A stretch of DNA of 14,722 nt from an uncultured Lachnospiraceae bacterium (lineage in GTDB: Bacteria; Bacillota; Clostridia; Lachnospirales; Lachnospiraceae), in the NCBI GenBank assembly GCA_910586955.1, contig CAJUMM010000065.1:1-14722 (forward strand), in the 5' to 3' direction. A program made the position numbers and the translations under genes. The notes under the pieces are model-generated. The model saw only the letters and a program-made list of their open reading frames with translations, was not told where the DNA came from and did no database searches. Positions 13,754 to 14,722 of the stretch are shown one piece after another (within the stretch, counting starts at the first letter, position 1; every line of letters starts with the position of its first letter).

Positions 13754-14668
13754 ATGAAATTTATCGTAGAGACAAGGGGACTTGGCAAGGAATACGGAAA
13801 GAGGGCTGTGGTGCGGGATCTGGATCTCAAGGTCCCGGAGGCCTGCGTCTACGGCTTTATGGGGCCCAATGGAGCGGGCAAGAGCACTACCATGAAGATG
13901 CTGCTGGGCCTTATCAAGAGCAGCAGCGGGGAAGTGACGGTGGACGGAAAAATCATGAACGGGAAAAACAGGATTGAAATTTTGAAAGAGACCGGATCCC
14001 TGATTGAGTCACCCTCCTATTACGGGCATCTCTCCGGCCGGGAGAACCTGGAGATTGTGAAGACTTTGAAACAGGTACCGGAGAAGGAGATTGACCAGGT
14101 ATTGAAGCTGGTGCGTATGGAGCGGCAGCAGGACAAGAAGGTCCGGGAGTATTCCCTGGGCATGAAGCAGAGGCTGGGACTGGCCCAGGCCCTTCTGGGG
14201 CATCCCAAGCTCCTGCTTCTGGACGAGCCCACCAACGGACTTGACCCGGCGGGGATCCAGGAGATGCGGGAGCTTATCTGCCAGCTTCCGGGAAAAATGG
14301 GGATCACGGTCCTGATATCCAGCCACCTTCTAAGCGAGATGGACCAGATGGCGGATTATGTGGGAATTATCCATCACGGGCAGCTTATTTTCCAGGATAA
14401 GCTGGAAGCACTTCATGAACACAGCCAGAGCGGTCTTCTCATACGGGCCATGAACCAGACGGCGGCTTTAGAAATCTTTCAGAGAGAAAATATCTCCTGT
14501 ACGGTGAGGCAGGAAGGCATAGAACTGCCTAAATTGCCCGATGATCGTCTGGCGTCCCTGGTGGTCCGGCTGGTCCAGGGGGGAGCCGGGCTTTACCGGA
14601 TTGAGGAACAGCAGAAGAGCTTGGAGGATATTTTCTTAAGTCTTACGGGAAGGAGGTCCAGCTTGTGA
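13754..14668 (+). CDS. Lantibiotic/bacitracin-resistance type ABC transporter, ATP-binding subunit (BcrA/LanF family)
   Basis: This 304-residue ATPase would power a membrane permease that removes peptide antibiotics from the membrane. Motifs are Walker A GPNGAGKST (37-45), signature SLGMKQR (134-140), Walker B LLLLDEP (153-159), the D-loop NGLDP and switch His191. In place of the usual Q-loop Gln the protein reads GSLIESP with Glu85, the E-loop described for LanF immunity transporters. The C-terminal ~85 residues are the extension typical of BcrA-like subunits. ATG 13754 has AGGAG about 10 nt upstream. The permease gene overlaps its stop, and a two-component system diverges from it. The layout resembles the clostridial cprABC/cprRK and bacillary lanFEG loci. 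Substrate specificity is inferred from family and context. Confidence 0.93.
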   Translation: MKFIVETRGLGKEYGKRAVVRDLDLKVPEACVYGFMGPNGAGKSTTMKMLLGLIKSSSGEVTVDGKIMNGKNRIEILKETGSLIESPSYYGHLSGRENLEIVKTLKQVPEKEIDQVLKLVRMERQQDKKVREYSLGMKQRLGLAQALLGHPKLLLLDEPTNGLDPAGIQEMRELICQLPGKMGITVLISSHLLSEMDQMADYVGIIHHGQLIFQDKLEALHEHSQSGLLIRAMNQTAALEIFQRENISCTVRQEGIELPKLPDDRLASLVVRLVQGGAGLYRIEEQQKSLEDIFLSLTGRRSSL

Positions 14669-14722
14669 TGTTAAGAGAGTGGAAGACGGAGTGGATGAAG
14701 GTGCGCTACCGGAAGATCTGGC
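14668..14722 (+). CDS. ABC transporter permease, 5' end only (LanE/LanG or BcrB-like, partial)
   Basis: The window ends 18 codons into this gene: MLREWKTEWMKVRYRKIW. The basic start with Glu-Trp-Met-Lys-Val resembles the N-termini of ABC-2 permeases of lantibiotic transporters, just before the first membrane helix. Its start overlaps the ATPase stop (GTGATG at 14665-14670). AGGAGG (14651-14656) is 11 nt from ATG 14668 and 8 nt from the in-frame GTG 14665, so either may be used. The assignment rests mostly on position. Confidence 0.7.
   Translation, partial: MLREWKTEWMKVRYRKIW

Noticed and set aside
1..14722. CRISPR array, tRNA or rRNA genes, transposase or phage genes
   Set aside because: No regularly spaced repeats, cloverleaf structures or relevant proteins were seen on either strand.

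Overview
The window looks like part of a chromosome from a Gram-positive anaerobe of the class Clostridia, most likely a gut Lachnospiraceae member with a moderately high G+C content. This rests on the core gene order (gpmI, eno, secG, rnr, smpB), strong AGGAGG ribosome binding sites, a GHKL sensor kinase, a LytTR/DUF3021 pair, a MetV/MetF pair and a lantibiotic-type ABC transporter. The genus is inference. I found no tRNA, rRNA, CRISPR array, transposase or phage gene.

Region 1 (1-8080) is a housekeeping block on the + strand: phosphoglycerate mutase (gpmI), enolase (eno), the SecG translocase subunit, RNase R (rnr) and SmpB. RNase R and SmpB both act in trans-translation and RNA quality control. 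Two accessory genes sit between gpmI and eno: an orphan GHKL histidine kinase and a small coiled-coil protein. The eno ribosome binding site lies inside a perfect 16-bp inverted repeat. A GC-rich, heavily self-complementary 170-bp stretch separates rnr from smpB.

Region 2 (8080-9120) is a LytTR DNA-binding protein coupled to a four-helix DUF3021 membrane protein. This is a known layout in which the membrane partner is thought to control the regulator.

Region 3 (9121-11356) holds metV and metF, the two core subunits of an acetogen-type methylenetetrahydrofolate reductase, followed by a YjfB-like small protein and an 83-residue coiled-coil gene with its own strong promoter. Two terminators that are identical over 33 nt, including the loop, flank that last gene.

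Region 4 (11358-14722) is a probable peptide-antibiotic sensing and defence locus. A histidine kinase and an OmpR-family regulator on the - strand diverge from a BcrA/LanF-type ABC ATPase and the start of its permease on the + strand. The shared 224-bp intergenic region carries four GTAAG motifs, two of them inside near-identical 16-mers, in front of a -10 box that lacks a recognisable -35. This fits an activator-dependent promoter controlled by the neighbouring regulator.

No plainly new multi-gene system is visible. The most promising unexplained signals are the eno hairpin, the rnr-smpB structured element, the duplicated terminator and the GTAAG array.
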